From contig JAFEKR010000002.1 of NCBI GenBank assembly GCA_019022495.1, forward strand, positions 620,001 to 684,000: a stretch of DNA of 64,000 nucleotides. Reading direction: 5' to 3'. The position numbers and the translations under genes were made by a program. The DNA comes from Epichloe hybrida. Its lineage: Eukaryota > Ascomycota > Sordariomycetes > Hypocreales > Clavicipitaceae. The notes beneath the pieces were generated by a model that did no database searches, was not told the DNA's origin, and saw nothing but the letters and a program-made list of their open reading frames with translations. Position 1 is the stretch's first letter; each line of letters begins with the position of its first letter. Of the stretch, positions 45,401 to 57,883 are shown one piece after another.

Positions 45401-46976
45401 CAGCCATCCCATCGAAGTGTCAAATGGCCCCGCTCACACCAGTTGACGGCGGGCCGAGATACGGGCAGGGCATAATGCAGCAGCAGCCCACCGACGGCCT
45501 GATGGCCTGCACCATGACTTGCGTGGCAAGAACAGTTCCTTGACGGACGCTAAAAAACTTCCACCGGGCGGCTCGCTGGGTCCGCGAATTGGCCGCAGGA
45601 TGAGGTAGCAAATCGAGTGGTCACCGCTCCAATGACTCACCGGGACTAAACCGAGAATAGAGCCGGCTCAACAAGTTTGAAAGGATACACCCACTGTAGA
45701 GTTTTGCCAGACAGACAACTTGTCGCATTAAAAACAACACGTACATAATGTTGCCGTAGACGCTCTAGCATCCGTATCATGTGACATGGTGTCGCCGTGG
45801 AAGACGCACGTCACAGCTCGCAATTGGCGGCTGAAAAACTCCGTGCTCCGTAGATTTGTTGTCTTCAGTAGAACTTCGGGCGACAAGCGGGCGGCAGCAG
45901 CGTACGCGACTTGCTCTATGCTGCTGCATGAAGGCGAGTATGAAGAGCTGGCGGGGACAAATCTCGACGTTTCTCGTCCGGCAAAAAAAAACGATCATCA
46001 CCGCATGCCTCTTTTGTAGAGCCGGCATGACCAAAATTCGATCCGCCAACAACGTGTTTATCGGGTGGCTCCAGTACAGCAAAAGTACCAGCCAGACAGA
46101 CGTTTCAATGTTTATATCTTGGTCCATTCTGCACTCTTGACGTCACCTGAGCATTGTGAGTAGCTCGGTGCCTCCTCATTGCTGCTCGAACACCCCCCCC
46201 CCCCAAAAAAAAAATAAATAAATAAAAGCTGCTCGGTTCTCATTATTCCATTTTGTGCTTGATAATGATGGCAAAGCTTCTGATGGTCATGTAACTCACT
46301 CTCCTGCCGCCCTTTCCTTCTTCGCTTATTCTAGGCCCTACCTTAAATTGTTGCGTTCTATTGACCTTCTTTTCACACTGGCTGCGATCCCAAAGCCATT
46401 ATCCTAGTCCACTCTGATCGTTTAAAGTTTCAGCCCCAGCGATCCGCGAACGGGGCAAGTTTCGACATCGCGCAAATGAGCCGAGTGCAGATCCTGGAAT
46501 GTACCGAGTAGCTCCACGAGCGATAAATGCTTCATTCTTGTTTCCTGCACCAACGCGGTCGTCTGAAATCGTGCCTCGAGACAGGTTTTTTTTTTTTTTC
46601 GGGGGGGCAGTCAATAATAACGAGCGCAATGTAGACAGACAGAGAGGTATTCTTTCGCCCGCTGTTGGGCTGTGGCTGGAAAGGCAGAGGCGTCAAACCA
46701 TCGCATCACCACCACCCGCCATTCGTTCGTGCGTTATTATTATGTGAGGACAAATTGTGCAACAGACCGACACCACCCTGGACTGAGGCCAGAAGAGCTG
46801 GATGACCAGAACGGGGCTAGGGTGGACGAACAAAACAAAGCCGCCGGGCCAAGGCCAGACAAAACACGAGGCCAGCAACACTGGCTTCCCAGCTACGTTG
46901 CCTTACGTGTGTATTATTGCTGCAATCCTCCGTCGGCACGCCGAGTCGAGGGCCATGTAGCAGGAAAGCCCCCGAC

Positions 46977-47021
46977 AAGCCCACAAAGCCCACAGAGCCC
47001 ACAGAGCCCACAGAGCCCACA
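46977..47021 (+). repeat. Nonamer array AGCCCACAG
   Basis: Five tandem units with one A/G variant in the gene-poor region. Confidence 0.85.
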
Positions 47022-47217
47022 TAATCTCAGGGGTGTTTACATAAGAACGTCAATGGTGGGGGGCGCGAGGCGTGTTGTGGTGGATGACGGGGCGATGTGT
47101 GCGATGCGTGCAAAATGCGTCTGATTCGAACTTGGTGTGAGGAGCACGACGTGCGGCTTGCAGCCGCTGGTGAGGTGATACTATTCAGTTCAGTCTTCGA
47201 ACGTGCATAGGGTGCGG

Positions 47218-47248
<31 letters not shown>
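47218..47248 (+). repeat. Tetranucleotide microsatellite CCTG
   Basis: Seven consecutive CCTG units. Confidence 0.9.
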
Positions 47249-47251
<3 letters not shown>

Positions 47252-47916
47252 AATGGTGCCACACGGACGAGGAACCAGGTCAGAACTCGTGCTGGTCATG
47301 TTCTCCCATGTGCCAGATCGTACCGACGTACACCAGACATATGTATTGATTGGCACAGCACACAAAACAGTGCACGGCAACCAGACACGACAGCTTGTTG
47401 GCACGAAGCACGCATCCCGGCCGGCGAGAGCCAGAACCTGTCAGTATTACCAGTGCCAGTGCCCAGTGCCAGTGCCAGTGTCAGAGCCACGGCCAAAAAG
47501 CCACACGTCCAGAGCCAGATGCAGATGGAGCCTGAGCCTGAGCCGGAGCCACATGCAGCATGCAGCATGCAGACATTTGGCATGGGATGGGGCATGGGAT
47601 GGGCATGGGATGGGGCATGGGGCATGGGTGGCCCCGCTCGCTTCGCAATGCCACCCCGGGGTGAATCTAGAGCGAGTGCGCCCGTTCCCTCCCATTCTCA
47701 TGGGTAAGGTGAGTTTGGCCGCCAGCTGTGCAGGTCCTTCCTCCACCAACAGCCTCTCCCCAATTGCCCGTTTTCCTTCCTCCTCCCTCTCCCCAAGTTG
47801 TCGTCAATCCGGATACGGCTGCGCGGGATCAGCACGAATTCGACTTCATCTCGCCATCTCCGGCCTCACGGTCTCTGACATCTAAAATCCTTTTTCCTTC
47901 CGTCCCCATCGTCTCG

Positions 47917-47986
47917 GCCTTCTTGCCATCGTTCCATTTGTCCTGAGATTCGCCTTCTTGCCATCGTTCCATTTGTCCTGAGATTC
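47917..47986 (+). repeat. Perfect 35-bp tandem duplication
   Basis: Bases 47917-47951 are repeated exactly at 47952-47986. Lies about 290 bp upstream of the Cyc8 start codon, probably in its promoter or leader. Confidence 0.92.
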
Positions 47987-48278
47987 GCCTTTGGGTGGCT
48001 TCTGACCAAGAGACGTCGGGTTTGACCCCAGCCCATGCGCTAGGCCCCCCATTGCTTCTCGGGCTCTGCTCCTGAATCATCTTGACCCTCAACCTTTTCA
48101 ACGCCGCCTACAAGTTCCTTTGCGCAACGAGCTCTCTGGTAACCTGGCCGAGTGCGCATCGTCGGTCTTCGTCGATACAGCGCCTTGCTCTCTTTGTGTG
48201 TTTTCTCGTCATCGCTAGGCTCATTGTCGCCGCAACAGCACCAAGGTTGCGCGGCCGTCCATATAACTTGCGTGCATC

Positions 48279-48358
48279 ATGGCGAATCATCATCCTTCAC
48301 CAACCATGATGCAGATACAGCAGCAGCAACAGCAACAGCAACAACAGCAACAGCAACA

Positions 48359-48395
<37 letters not shown>

Positions 48396-51356
48396 CAAGC
48401 TGCGGTAGCTCCTCAGAATGTCCAGCAAAGCCATTTCCCATCATCGCACCAGATATCGGCGATGAATGAGGCTGTCTGGTTGCAAATCGGTATGCACTCT
48501 TCGCCTTTGGCGTGCCGCATCCCCTTGGCATCACTTTTCAGTACCACTAACACTTTTCTAAAGGAAGTTTTTCTGAGCTCCTGCGCGTTCCAGACGAGGC
48601 GATGCATGCCTACGAGCGAGCTCTGCAAGCGAACCAAAACTCAACGGCCGCAATGAATGCTATTGGCATGCTCCTCAAGGGCCGCGAAGCTTTCGACAAA
48701 GCTCTCGAGTTCTTCCGCGCTATTGTCCAGCTCGAGCAGAACAACGGCGAAGCCTGGGGAAATCTTGGTAGGTCGCCCAGTTGCCACATCACCACTCCGC
48801 CGAAGCTGACCATCATGCCGCAGGCCACTGCTACCTCATGACCGAGGCTCTGCAGAAGGCATATGACGCTTATCAACAAGCCCTGGTGAACCTGCGAGAC
48901 CCCAAGGTGAGTGTCTATGCCGCGTCTGAGCCGACAGGTGGTATTTTGCTAACCGTGTCTCGATAGGATCCCATGCTGTGGTATGGAATTGGTATCTTGT
49001 ACGATCGCTACGGCAGCTACGATTATGCCGAAGAAGCTTTTTCCCAAGTGATGCAGATCCAGCCCGACTTTGAGAAGGCCAATGAAATCTACTTCCGTCT
49101 GGGAATAATATACAAGCAACAGTCGAAATTCAACCAAAGTCTTGATGTAGGTCGTGGGCTCTTTCTGCAAATAATGACCACATCATGCTAATCTATCGAA
49201 AAAAGTGCTTCAAATACATCGTCAACTCTCCCCCTGGGCCATTGACCCAAGAGGATATCTGGTTCCAGGTTGGCCACGTTCACGAACAGCAGAAAGATGT
49301 ATGTCTCGACCCTCAATTTGTTCCACGCACGCACGCCATGACTCACCTACCTGCCTTTGTAGTTTGACAGCGCCAAAGCCGCGTACCAACGGGTTCTTGA
49401 TCACTCTCCCAACCATGCCAAGGTCTTGCAGCAGTTGGGTTGGTTGCACCATCAACAGAGCAACTCGTACGAGACTCAAGATCGTGCTATCCAATACCTG
49501 GAGAAGTCTGTTTCAGCTGGTAAGGCGCGACAAGAGGGGAAAGCATGACGCGGACCTAACACACATGACTAACACTCATCTTGTAGATAACCAAGATGCC
49601 CAGAGCTGGTATCTCCTCGGCCGATGCTACATGGCCCAGCAGAAGTACCCAAAAGCGTACGAGGCATACCAGCAAGCCGTGTACCGTGATGGCAAGAACC
49701 CCACGTTCTGGTGCTCGATTGGTGTGCTGTACTACCAGATCAACCAATATCGTGATGCCCTGGATGCCTACTCTCGTGCCATTCGCCTCAACCCTTACAT
49801 CTCCGAAGTGTGGTACGATCTCGGCACTCTGGTAAGTGAATACCATTCTTTTCATTGCTTTTCTTTGCGAACGAAAAACCTGACCAGACACATAGTACGA
49901 ATCCTGCAATAATCAAATCGCCGACGCCCTCGATGCATATCAAAGAGCAGCAGAGCTCGACCCTGGTAACCCTCACATCAAGGCTCGTCTCCAACTTCTC
50001 CGTTCTGGCGGCAGTAGCAGTGGCGGCCCTCAAGGCGCACCGCAACCTGCAGATGTTCATCCACAAGCCTACCAAGCCGCCGGTCCTACAGGACCTGTTG
50101 GGCCTCCATGGGGTAGTTCTGCGCATCAGCCTCCCGCAGGCGGTCCTCCGCCCGGCACTGCAGGAGCTGGCGATAACTGGGTTGGCAGACTTTCCAACGT
50201 CAACCCACCACCTCAGCCTCCCAACCCATACGACAACCGCAGCGACCATTTCCGAGGACCTCCACCTCCCCCTCAACGCCAGCCGAGCCCTCAACAGGAG
50301 CAGCAGATGCGTCCTGGGTACTCTGAACCCCGTGGCGCTGCTCCTCAAGCCCCCTCGAGACGTGGCCCCTCACCAGCTTCTGCTAGCCACCAATACGGAC
50401 AACCTCCACCTCCATCGCAAGGTCCGACTCCGACTGACCGAAGAGTTGCCAACCCTAACTGGGGAGGTGCACCCCCGTCGGCATCAGCTCCTCCCTCCAA
50501 CAACCCAAATGGTAGCAGTGGCCCTTCGAATGGCGCAGCGCATTTCCGGCCGACCAGCAGCCCCCGGGGCGAGGTCAGACCCCACGACAACCGCATGCCT
50601 TCTCCAAAATCCGCTTATCCTCAACACCAGCCTCCCTCGGGCTACGGTCACCACCAAGAGGGCCCTCCCCCACCTCCTCCTGGTGCCTCTGACAACGGAC
50701 CTGTTCCCCCGCCTGCGGGTCCTTCTGACCCTGCTGCTCAGCGTCCTGATAGCCGTCCTCCATCTGGCGGCCCAAAGCGCATGCGTGAGTGGGAGGATGA
50801 GTCAGCCGCCAAGAAGCAAGCCAATGAAGAGAATCGTGCTCTTCTAGACGACAGGAGGCACCGCCGGCCTTCGACACCTCCCCGTGACGCTTATCGTCGC
50901 AACTCTGGCGAACCCCGTCGCGCGGATGAACAGCGACGTTCCGACGAGCCCAAGAAGGAGGAGCCTCGTCCCCAAAATGACAATTACCATCCTTCCGAGG
51001 CAGCTCATCATCCCCAGAGTCACTCTGTGGGCGGCTCGAACCAGCTCCCTCCCATGCAGTCCGCTAACGCTCCGTCAAGCGACAAGGCGCAGACTGGCCC
51101 GACGCCCAAGGAAGATCGACCCGCTTCTGAACAAGTTTCGGTAGCTGCAGCAGCCCCGGCAGCCTCAGAACCTGAGCGTGCTGCTAGGCAAATGGATGTC
51201 GATGAGGATTATGATGACGGTCCCGAGGATGAAAAGAAGTCCGCGGCTGTTGCCAATGGATCATTTCCGACATCAGGACCAGTCGACATCAAGATGGCTT
51301 CGCCTGCGAGCGTTGGAGTGAATGGTTCATCCAGCGCCGCTACTAAACCCGAGTAA
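48279..51356 (+). CDS. Cyc8/Ssn6-type TPR general transcriptional corepressor
   Basis: TPR subunit of the Cyc8(Ssn6)-Tup1 corepressor. Eight exons: 48279-48489, 48564-48767, 48824-48906, 48967-49146, 49206-49298, 49363-49519, 49587-49831, 49896-51356, giving 877 residues with every phase consistent. An N-terminal poly-Gln tract (CAG/CAA microsatellite, 48318-48392) precedes about ten TPRs from residue ~63 to 425. Signatures include AWGNLGHCYLMTEALQKAYDAYQQAL, DPMLWYGIGILYDRYGSYDYAEEAFSQV, NEIYFRLGIIYKQQSKFNQSLDCFKYIV, DAQSWYLLGRCYMAQQKYPKAYEAYQQAV and PYISEVWYDLGTLYESCNNQIADALDAYQ (quoted as separate repeat units). The C-terminal half is Pro/Gln/Ser-rich, with acidic DVDEDYDDGPEDEKKSA near the end. 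Six of seven introns fall inside the TPR region. Confidence 0.94.
48318..48392 (+). repeat. CAG/CAA microsatellite encoding poly-Gln
   Basis: About 25 Gln codons mixing CAG and CAA near the Cyc8 N-terminus, a common site of length polymorphism in this family. Confidence 0.9.
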
Positions 51357-52163
51357 GGACTTGACTGAGCGATGATGTTGCGGTCAAGAGAATTCATGAG
51401 CTCCCTGAAAGTTATGCAGCAAATCTGTTGATGCCTTGTGCTTCATCTCTTCTTTGGTTTTCTTCTCTAATTTACGTGTATACCACCGGGATTTATGGTC
51501 CGGATAATTTCATTTGTCGTGGGGGATGGAAGCTCAGAATGCTTGGGGTTTGAAATGCAACGGCGTGTGCAATGGGTCATGTGTGTGTCTCGATGTGATT
51601 TTTCATTTTTACATTTTTACAAATTTTTTTTTTGGCTATATAAGTCACTAGCAATCGATATCCCTACTGTGAGCAGCTTCCTCAGTACAACAAATAGGTA
51701 GTGTTTGTACTCAGAAAATGGAATTGACGGCTGAGTTGAATCGTGCTTGAAACCTACAGAAGCGTTTGAAACCCATGTCCAGTGGTTCCAGCAACAGAAA
51801 GTCACGTGAGCAATCGGACGAAGTCTTGGGACAAAATGGGTTGCCAAGACCTCCTCGGCTGATACCGTGAAGAAGCACCCGAAGAAAGAAAAAAGAAAAC
51901 CCAGACAGCCGTAACTGGACTAGCGCGTCTCACGCACAGACCAGGCCGCTCTCGACGAGGTGGGCAAAAAATGCCCACAAAAGACTGGCCTCGCTTAAAA
52001 TTTCGCCCACAACTTGTCTGTGTCAAAACCCTACCAGAGCGAGTGTGAGAAGAGAAAGTGAAAGTGTTGATTTGTGGGTTTGCATACTTGATTTATTCCG
52101 TTCAGCACGCAGGGCTTTCGTCAACTTCTTCATTAACCCCCCGAACTCACCCACTCCGCCAAT
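51357..52163. other. Cyc8-RPL3 intergenic region
   Basis: Cyc8 3' UTR followed by the RPL3 promoter. A T10 run lies near 51626. An AACCCTA element is at about 52027-52033, 130 bases before the RPL3 start; CCCTA-type boxes are common at fungal ribosomal protein genes, but its use here is inferred. No gene seen. Confidence 0.5.
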
Positions 52164-53792
52164 ATGAGTGTAAGCAAATTGCGACCGATCCTTGGAATAA
52201 CAACGACAATATGTTTTATCGTTTTGATCACGCTGATGGAACGATTGAATGCTAATTGGGATTTCTGGTTGAACAGCACCGCAAGTTCGAGGCTCCCCGT
52301 CACGGCTCCCTGGCATTCTTGCCCAGGAAGCGCGCCGCCCGCCACCGTGGCAAGGTCAAGTCGTAAGTTTTTATTTATCCTCTATTGCAGTTGCTGCTGG
52401 CTTACAGGGCTATCTGCATCTTGTGCAAACTATTTTGTGTCTGGGAGGGGGAAGCACAAGTTGACTAACCACTTTCTCTCTCCAAAATCTAGTTTCCCCA
52501 AGGATGACCCCAAGAAGCCCGTCCACCTGACGGCCGCGATGGGCTACAAGGCCGGTATGACCACGATCGTTCGTGACCTCGAGCGACCTGGCGCCAAGGC
52601 CAACAAGAAGGAAGTTGTGGAGGCCGTTACGGTCGTCGATACACCACCTGTACGAACAACCCAGCCCGCTTGGCTTCACGCCTTCCGCGCGGCCCGTGTC
52701 CCTGCGATGAAGTTGCAGGCACAGGCGCAGACGTCGGAAGAAGGTTGCTTATGGCTAACATCCATTTTTTAGATGATTGTTGTTGGTCTTGTCGGTTACA
52801 TCGAGACTCCCCGTGGTCTCCGATCCCTCACCACCGTGTGGGCCGAGCACTTGTCCGACGAGATCAAGCGCCGCTTCTACAAGAACTGGTACAAGAGCAA
52901 GAAGAAGGCCTTTACCAAGTATGCCAAGCAGCACTCCGAGAACAAGGGCGCCAGCATCACCCGCGAGCTCGAGCGCATCAAGAAGTACTGCACCGTCGTG
53001 CGTGTCCTCGCCCACACCCAGATCCGCAAGACCCCTCTCAAGCAGAAGAAGGCGCACTTGATGGAGATTCAGATCAACGGCGGCTCCATCGCCGACAAGG
53101 TCTCCTTCGGACAGGACCTGTTCGAGAAGCCCGTCTCCGTCGACTCCATCTTCGAGCAGGACGAGATGATTGACGTCATTGCCGTCACCAAGGGTCACGG
53201 ATACAACGGTGTTACTGCTCGTTGGGGCACCAAGAAGCTTCCTCGTAAGACGCACAAGGGTCTGCGAAAGGTCGCTTGTATCGGTGCCTGGCATCCTTCC
53301 CACGTCCAGTGGACTGTTGCCCGTGCCGGTCAAATGGGTTACCACCATCGTACCTCGGTCAACCACAAGGTTTACCGCATCGGCAAGGCTGATGCTGACG
53401 ACAACGCTTCCACCGAGATTGATATTACCAAGAAGAAGATTACTCCGTATGTTCTCCCCCGCCGCGCTGTCCACGAACCCCCCCCCCACCTTTGTTCTGT
53501 TAAAACGATGAAGCAACCATTTAACATCCCAATTTTTAGCATGGGTGGCTTCGTCCGCTACGGTGAGGTCAACAACGACTTCGTCATGCTCAAGGGTTCC
53601 ATTCCTGGTGTCAAGAAGCGTGTCATGACCCTCCGCAAATCCATGTTCACTCACACCTCCCGCCGTGCACTCGAGAAGATCAACCTCAAATGGATCGATA
53701 CCTCGTCAGAGTTCGGTCACGGTGCTTTCCAAACACCCGCCGAGAAGAAGCAGTACCAGGGTACCCTCAAGAAGGATCTGGCTTCCGAGTAA
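52164..53792 (+). CDS. RPL3: 60S ribosomal protein L3 (uL3)
   Basis: Cytosolic large-subunit protein near the peptidyl-transferase centre. Exons 52164-52169, 52277-52362, 52493-52649, 52773-53446 and 53540-53792 give 391 residues. The first exon is only ATG AGT, as often in fungal ribosomal protein genes, joined to [20 protein letters not shown]. Core: [89 protein letters not shown] (in parts), [49 protein letters not shown], and the C-terminal [16 protein letters not shown]. The His of WHPSHVQW, hydroxylated in animals, is present. Codon use is strongly C-ending, as expected of a highly expressed gene. Introns were checked for snoRNA C/D boxes; none was convincing. Confidence 0.96.
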
Positions 53793-54276
53793 AATACAAG
53801 AAGCCTTTTTTTTTTCTCGAATCTTTTCTTGCTGTGTATGTCTTGGCCTCCAATTTTTTATTGCATCCGGTGTCCCGAGGGTTGGTTTTTTTTTTAAAAA
53901 AAAAAAAAAGAAAGCCTTGCTTGCTGTTCAGTGGCTGGCTTAGTCGGCTTCGTCATGGGATGAGATCCCATAAAGAAAAGCCCAGCTTTAGATGGACGTA
54001 TGAAGAATCAAAACGAGATTCCTAATGACGAAAAGACGAAATTACTTCTACACTGCTTCCTTGGCTTGATTTTCTTTCTTGGCTTCATATCGAAAATGTG
54101 GGGCCACTATGTGACATGTAATTAATTGCAAGCTATCCATCCCACCTTCGAAACTTGGTAATACCATGCACAATATGGCGAACAAAAAAACAATACACCC
54201 CTAGAATAACCACGATGATATATCTGGTACATGTTGTTTACAACCCTGCCGCCCTTGCGTGCCGGCCTGATATCAA
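53793..54276. other. Convergent intergenic region
   Basis: Between RPL3 and the Zn2Cys6 gene. A T10-A13 block (about 53886-53908) can fold on itself and may act in 3'-end formation. No gene seen. Confidence 0.55.
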
Positions 54277-56930
54277 TCACAGCCCCCCGCCGCCACCCCA
54301 TGTCCAAGCACTATAAGAATCATTGGGAACCAAATTGAACAGCACTGCAAATATCTTCACTTTAGAGACTAATATTGCTTCTTGTAGTCGGAGAAGTATG
54401 CTTGTTCTTCTGGTGCCAGGAGATGTTGACTTACTTTGTCCAAAGGTGCCAATGACTTCATCCAATTGCGAGTCGACCTGATTACTTTGCTCAAAATAGA
54501 AGTCACCCGCAGCAGGTGCTCTAAGACCAGACGAGGATGGAAAATAGTCATCATTGAGCATAGTCGTTGTGGATGCTGCCATTGAATTGATGTCTTCAAT
54601 ATCCTCTTTACCATGGCGCAGCATGGCTGCACTTAACTGAACAGCAGGGGCTGGCGCTGAGCGCTCGGACGAGACGGGCAAATGTGTCTGAAGCCCTCTT
54701 GGTAAACCATGGACCGAGTTGAATCGATGTGCTTCTTTGTTGCCTATTTCGTTTTCGTATGACCCGGAGAATTGAGATGAGGCTGATCTTTGTGGCAATG
54801 TCTGCTGTTCATAGGAAGACGGGAGAATGTTACGCCGAGACTCCTTCATGGCCGTCTCTTCCTGTTGTAGTTCATGCTGCAGCCCGTTGTCGACTTCTTT
54901 CTGTAGACTTTGCTTCAAAAGCCCTGTTAACAGTTGCTCGGTGTGAGCCGCAACGGGGCTGACGTGTTTCATGGTCCGGCTTGCACGAATGATGCGCAAC
55001 GTGCCAGTCTTGGCCTCGTGTGCAATAGGACTCAATGGCCAGGTGATTGGTGGAATGCAGAGAATGACACCGGCAGTGAAGAAGTTCATCAACACAAATG
55101 ACATACCAAAATGACTCTCCAGTTTAGAGACGGGCACGCGACACATCTGAAGAGCGGCGTTGACAGAGAGACGTAGTGATTCGGCCACCGCTTCGAGCGT
55201 CTGACGCGGCACCTCTTGCCGCGAACTAGCTGGTACTCGATACTCTAACAGAGGACGGTGGACAAATATCATTGCGCTTGTGTATGTTATACGAAGACTC
55301 AGAATTTGGAGCGACAAGTGTTGCCGATCTCTTTGCTCTCGAGCAGACATATTCTCAATCATGGATAACTCGTGCAAGGCTGCGTCTTGGGCATCTGGGT
55401 CGCAATCGAACACTGGAGGCAAGTCTCGACGCCAAGTATTCAACATGGACCGTACGTCTTGCACAGTCTGCACGAGGGATTTGAGATCGTCTGGCGAGAT
55501 GGGACTTTGCAATCGCAGAACACGAAACCGGTTGAGTGCCTGGCGGATGATTTCGTAGAGACGATACTTGAGAACGTGAAATGTTTGTAAAGTTACAACT
55601 TGATACGAGGAGCCTGTTGAGTTGGGATCTAGAAGACGGTGTTTGGACAATATAGGCCCGAACCGCAAGTCATCCAGATCCTCCAGTGGGTGCACGCGGG
55701 CGAAAGCGTCGTCAAGCGATGACGGTCGTCCGTAGATCATGGCGGCAAAGGTGTCCGATACAGTAATGTGGTTCCAATTTCGTTTACGGACTTGAGCCAT
55801 GATTGGGTGGTAGTCTTGTCCGCCTTCATGGTCATTGTCGGTGTCACAATGCAGAGAGAGGGCGTAAGCGGTGCGAACTGCTAAGCCAAGAATGCTCCAT
55901 GCAAGAGTCGGAGAGGCATGGAACATGTAGTGTGCACCAAGCAAGCTGCAAACTTGAACCGTTTCGATGCAACAGTCATCGAGCAGATCCAAAAGATGAA
56001 AGCGGACCTCTGCAATCAAGGAAGCGAGAAGCGAATCCGCCTGTAGCCCTGCTTGGGCGAGCACTGCTTGACCCGGCCATGCCGGATCGCGAGCGGCGCC
56101 TTGCAGCCCAGCCGCAGATGCCATTAGCAGCGCGAGGACAGCCCCCAGCTCGCCTTGTTCCCACGATTTTCTCGAGAGAATATGTTGAGCCGTGCGCCTG
56201 AACTGTGGTTCATGAAAAATGACGCTGAACCAATGCATCCTGTCGAAATAAGCATCGACAAGCGTGTCCAGAACTGCCGGTGGAGGACAATCCATTGTCA
56301 CCAGTGACCATGGCCGGCTAGAATTGACGCCAATTGAGAAGCGCTTTGATCTGCCGGCTTGGCCGGGAATGCTCGTGATATCGTTCGAGTGGGAGGCTGC
56401 CGAGTCGCCAAAGATACGAGCAGCAAATCCTACAGCAGAGCTGTTTGCACCAAAGTGTTGTCGATCTGTCGCACTGCCATGTGAAACTTGAGATTTGGCC
56501 GGTGAAGGGAAGGTGTCGAGGGGCGAACGAGACTGAGCGGTTGGACTTGGTTGCTTTGGGACATGCCATTGATGGTGAGCTTTAGCAGCTTCAACGACAG
56601 ACGCAGACACAGAACTGGTTTGTCTTTTCGACGCCCGCTTCCTGGTAGCTCTCTTCCCGCTCAGATTATTACTGGGCTCGCGAGGCTCGCATCGCATGCC
56701 CGAACGGCGGCAGAGAGTACATGGCCGCACAGCATCGCACTGCCATTGGTAAGCACGATGCAACTGGCAAGACCAGGGGATCAAGAAGAACTCTTTCGGT
56801 CTCTGTCCGTCAACGGTGGTGAAGCGGAGCCTACCTTTAACTTTTGTTTTCTACACCTCACACACGCAGTGGCCACCCGACTTGGCTGTTGCACTTGCGC
56901 TTGTTGGGCAGGGGTCTCCGTCGGAGGCAT
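54277..56930 (-). CDS. Zn2Cys6 fungal-specific transcription factor
   Basis: Binuclear zinc-cluster regulator. Exons 56835-56930 and 54277-56739 give 852 residues. The cluster CVRCRKQKLKC joined to DAVRPCTLCRRSGMRC uses Cys 23, 26, 33, 39, 42 and 49; the 95-nt intron falls between K32 and C33, a common position. Basic linker residues follow (KRATRKRASKRQ). The middle homology region begins near VDAYFDRMHWFSVIFHEPQFRR, includes VQVCSLLGAHYMFHASPTLAWSILGLAVRTAYALSLH (in parts) and continues to VSDTFAAMIYGRPSSLDDAFARVHPLEDLDD. The last ~35 residues (after GTFGQ) look unnatural; a neighbouring frame offers EEQAYFSDYKKQY and a stop near 54369, so the true 3' end may differ. Target pathway is unknown; no metabolic cluster surrounds it. 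Confidence 0.85.
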
Positions 56931-57883
56931 GATGAGCAGTGAGAATGGCAAAAGGGGGCAGAAAGATGGAGAGTCTCCCCGTGGAAGGCGTTTGGATGGG
57001 CGTAGAAGTAAGTACATGCATCGGAATTGAAGGCAGCACAAGGACTGGAGAATTTCCAGAGCTGGAATGGAGAGTTGAATTTGGAAGATCAAGTGAAAAT
57101 GGTGGTGGTGAGAATTCAGACTGCCACCGGGGGTTGGAGAGGCGTTGGGGCCCGTCGTTTGTTCGGGACGGGAAGGAGCAGGACTACACTTATTGATAAG
57201 GGGCTCTCATAATAATAATCCGCAGAGCATAATCTTTTTGCGGGGTTGACGAAAGCCGGGGAAGCTGCCATGTGCTGCGTGCCTGCCTCATAAATAGATA
57301 GATGGTGGCATCCGAGATACGGTGAAAGTCCGGAAGACCGAATGCCGGCTGACCTTTGTGTGTTTTGCGGACAACGGCATCGATGAAGACGCCTGTATCA
57401 TTCATATTAAATTCAAATCAATGCGGAATGTCGCATTGACCATGGTGCAAAAGCACGAGACATACTGTGACCCAGCCGAGGCAGAATCTGAAAGCAAGGC
57501 CACAAAAAAAAGTCGTTGCTGGCTGGTTGCAGATACTTGACTTGGGCTGACGTCACCCCACTTTTGTTACGGCCATCGTCAAAGACTCGCGCGCCAGGTT
57601 GAATAAGAAAAATCAAACAACCAACGTCCAACGTCGAACGTCCAACGTCGAACCACCAACCCTGGGCTCTCCACGAACAAAATTCATGTTAAAATTCCCA
57701 CAGCTCACTGGCATCCATCGTATTCGAAACTGCTCGCCACTCGCCGCAACCGTATTCCCATTGGCGATCCATTTGCCAGCTTTCCATCTGACCCCTCACC
57801 TCTCCCATCCTCTCCATCTCTCGCACCATCCACGAGCTCATCCGTGCCGCAGGTTCGCCAGCGATCAGGCCACCCGAAATACA
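56931..57883. other. Divergent promoter region
   Basis: Shared by the zinc-cluster gene (-) and the 162-residue gene (+). A 14-bp unit containing CCAACGTCGAAC is repeated near 57622-57652. No gene seen. Confidence 0.5.

Larger units (their letters stand above)
43834..48278. other. 4.4-kb gene-poor region with AT-rich patch and simple repeats
   Basis: No gene is supported. It holds an AT-rich block (about 45040-45400), GAGAC pentamers (44526-44556), C13-A11 homopolymers near 46190, AGCCCACAG units (46977-47021), CCTG tetramers (47218-47248), CATGGGATGGGG-type units (47580-47632) and a 35-bp tandem duplication (47917-47986). Open frames across these arrays are repeat products. Confidence 0.55.

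Noticed and set aside
52170..52772. Possible snoRNAs inside RPL3 introns, as in animals
   Set aside because: Looked for RTGATGA and CTGA boxes in introns 1 and 3; only partial, wrongly spaced matches were present.
52755..53654. Minus-strand open frame opposite RPL3
   Set aside because: Same cause: strong codon bias on the coding strand leaves the antisense frame free of stops.
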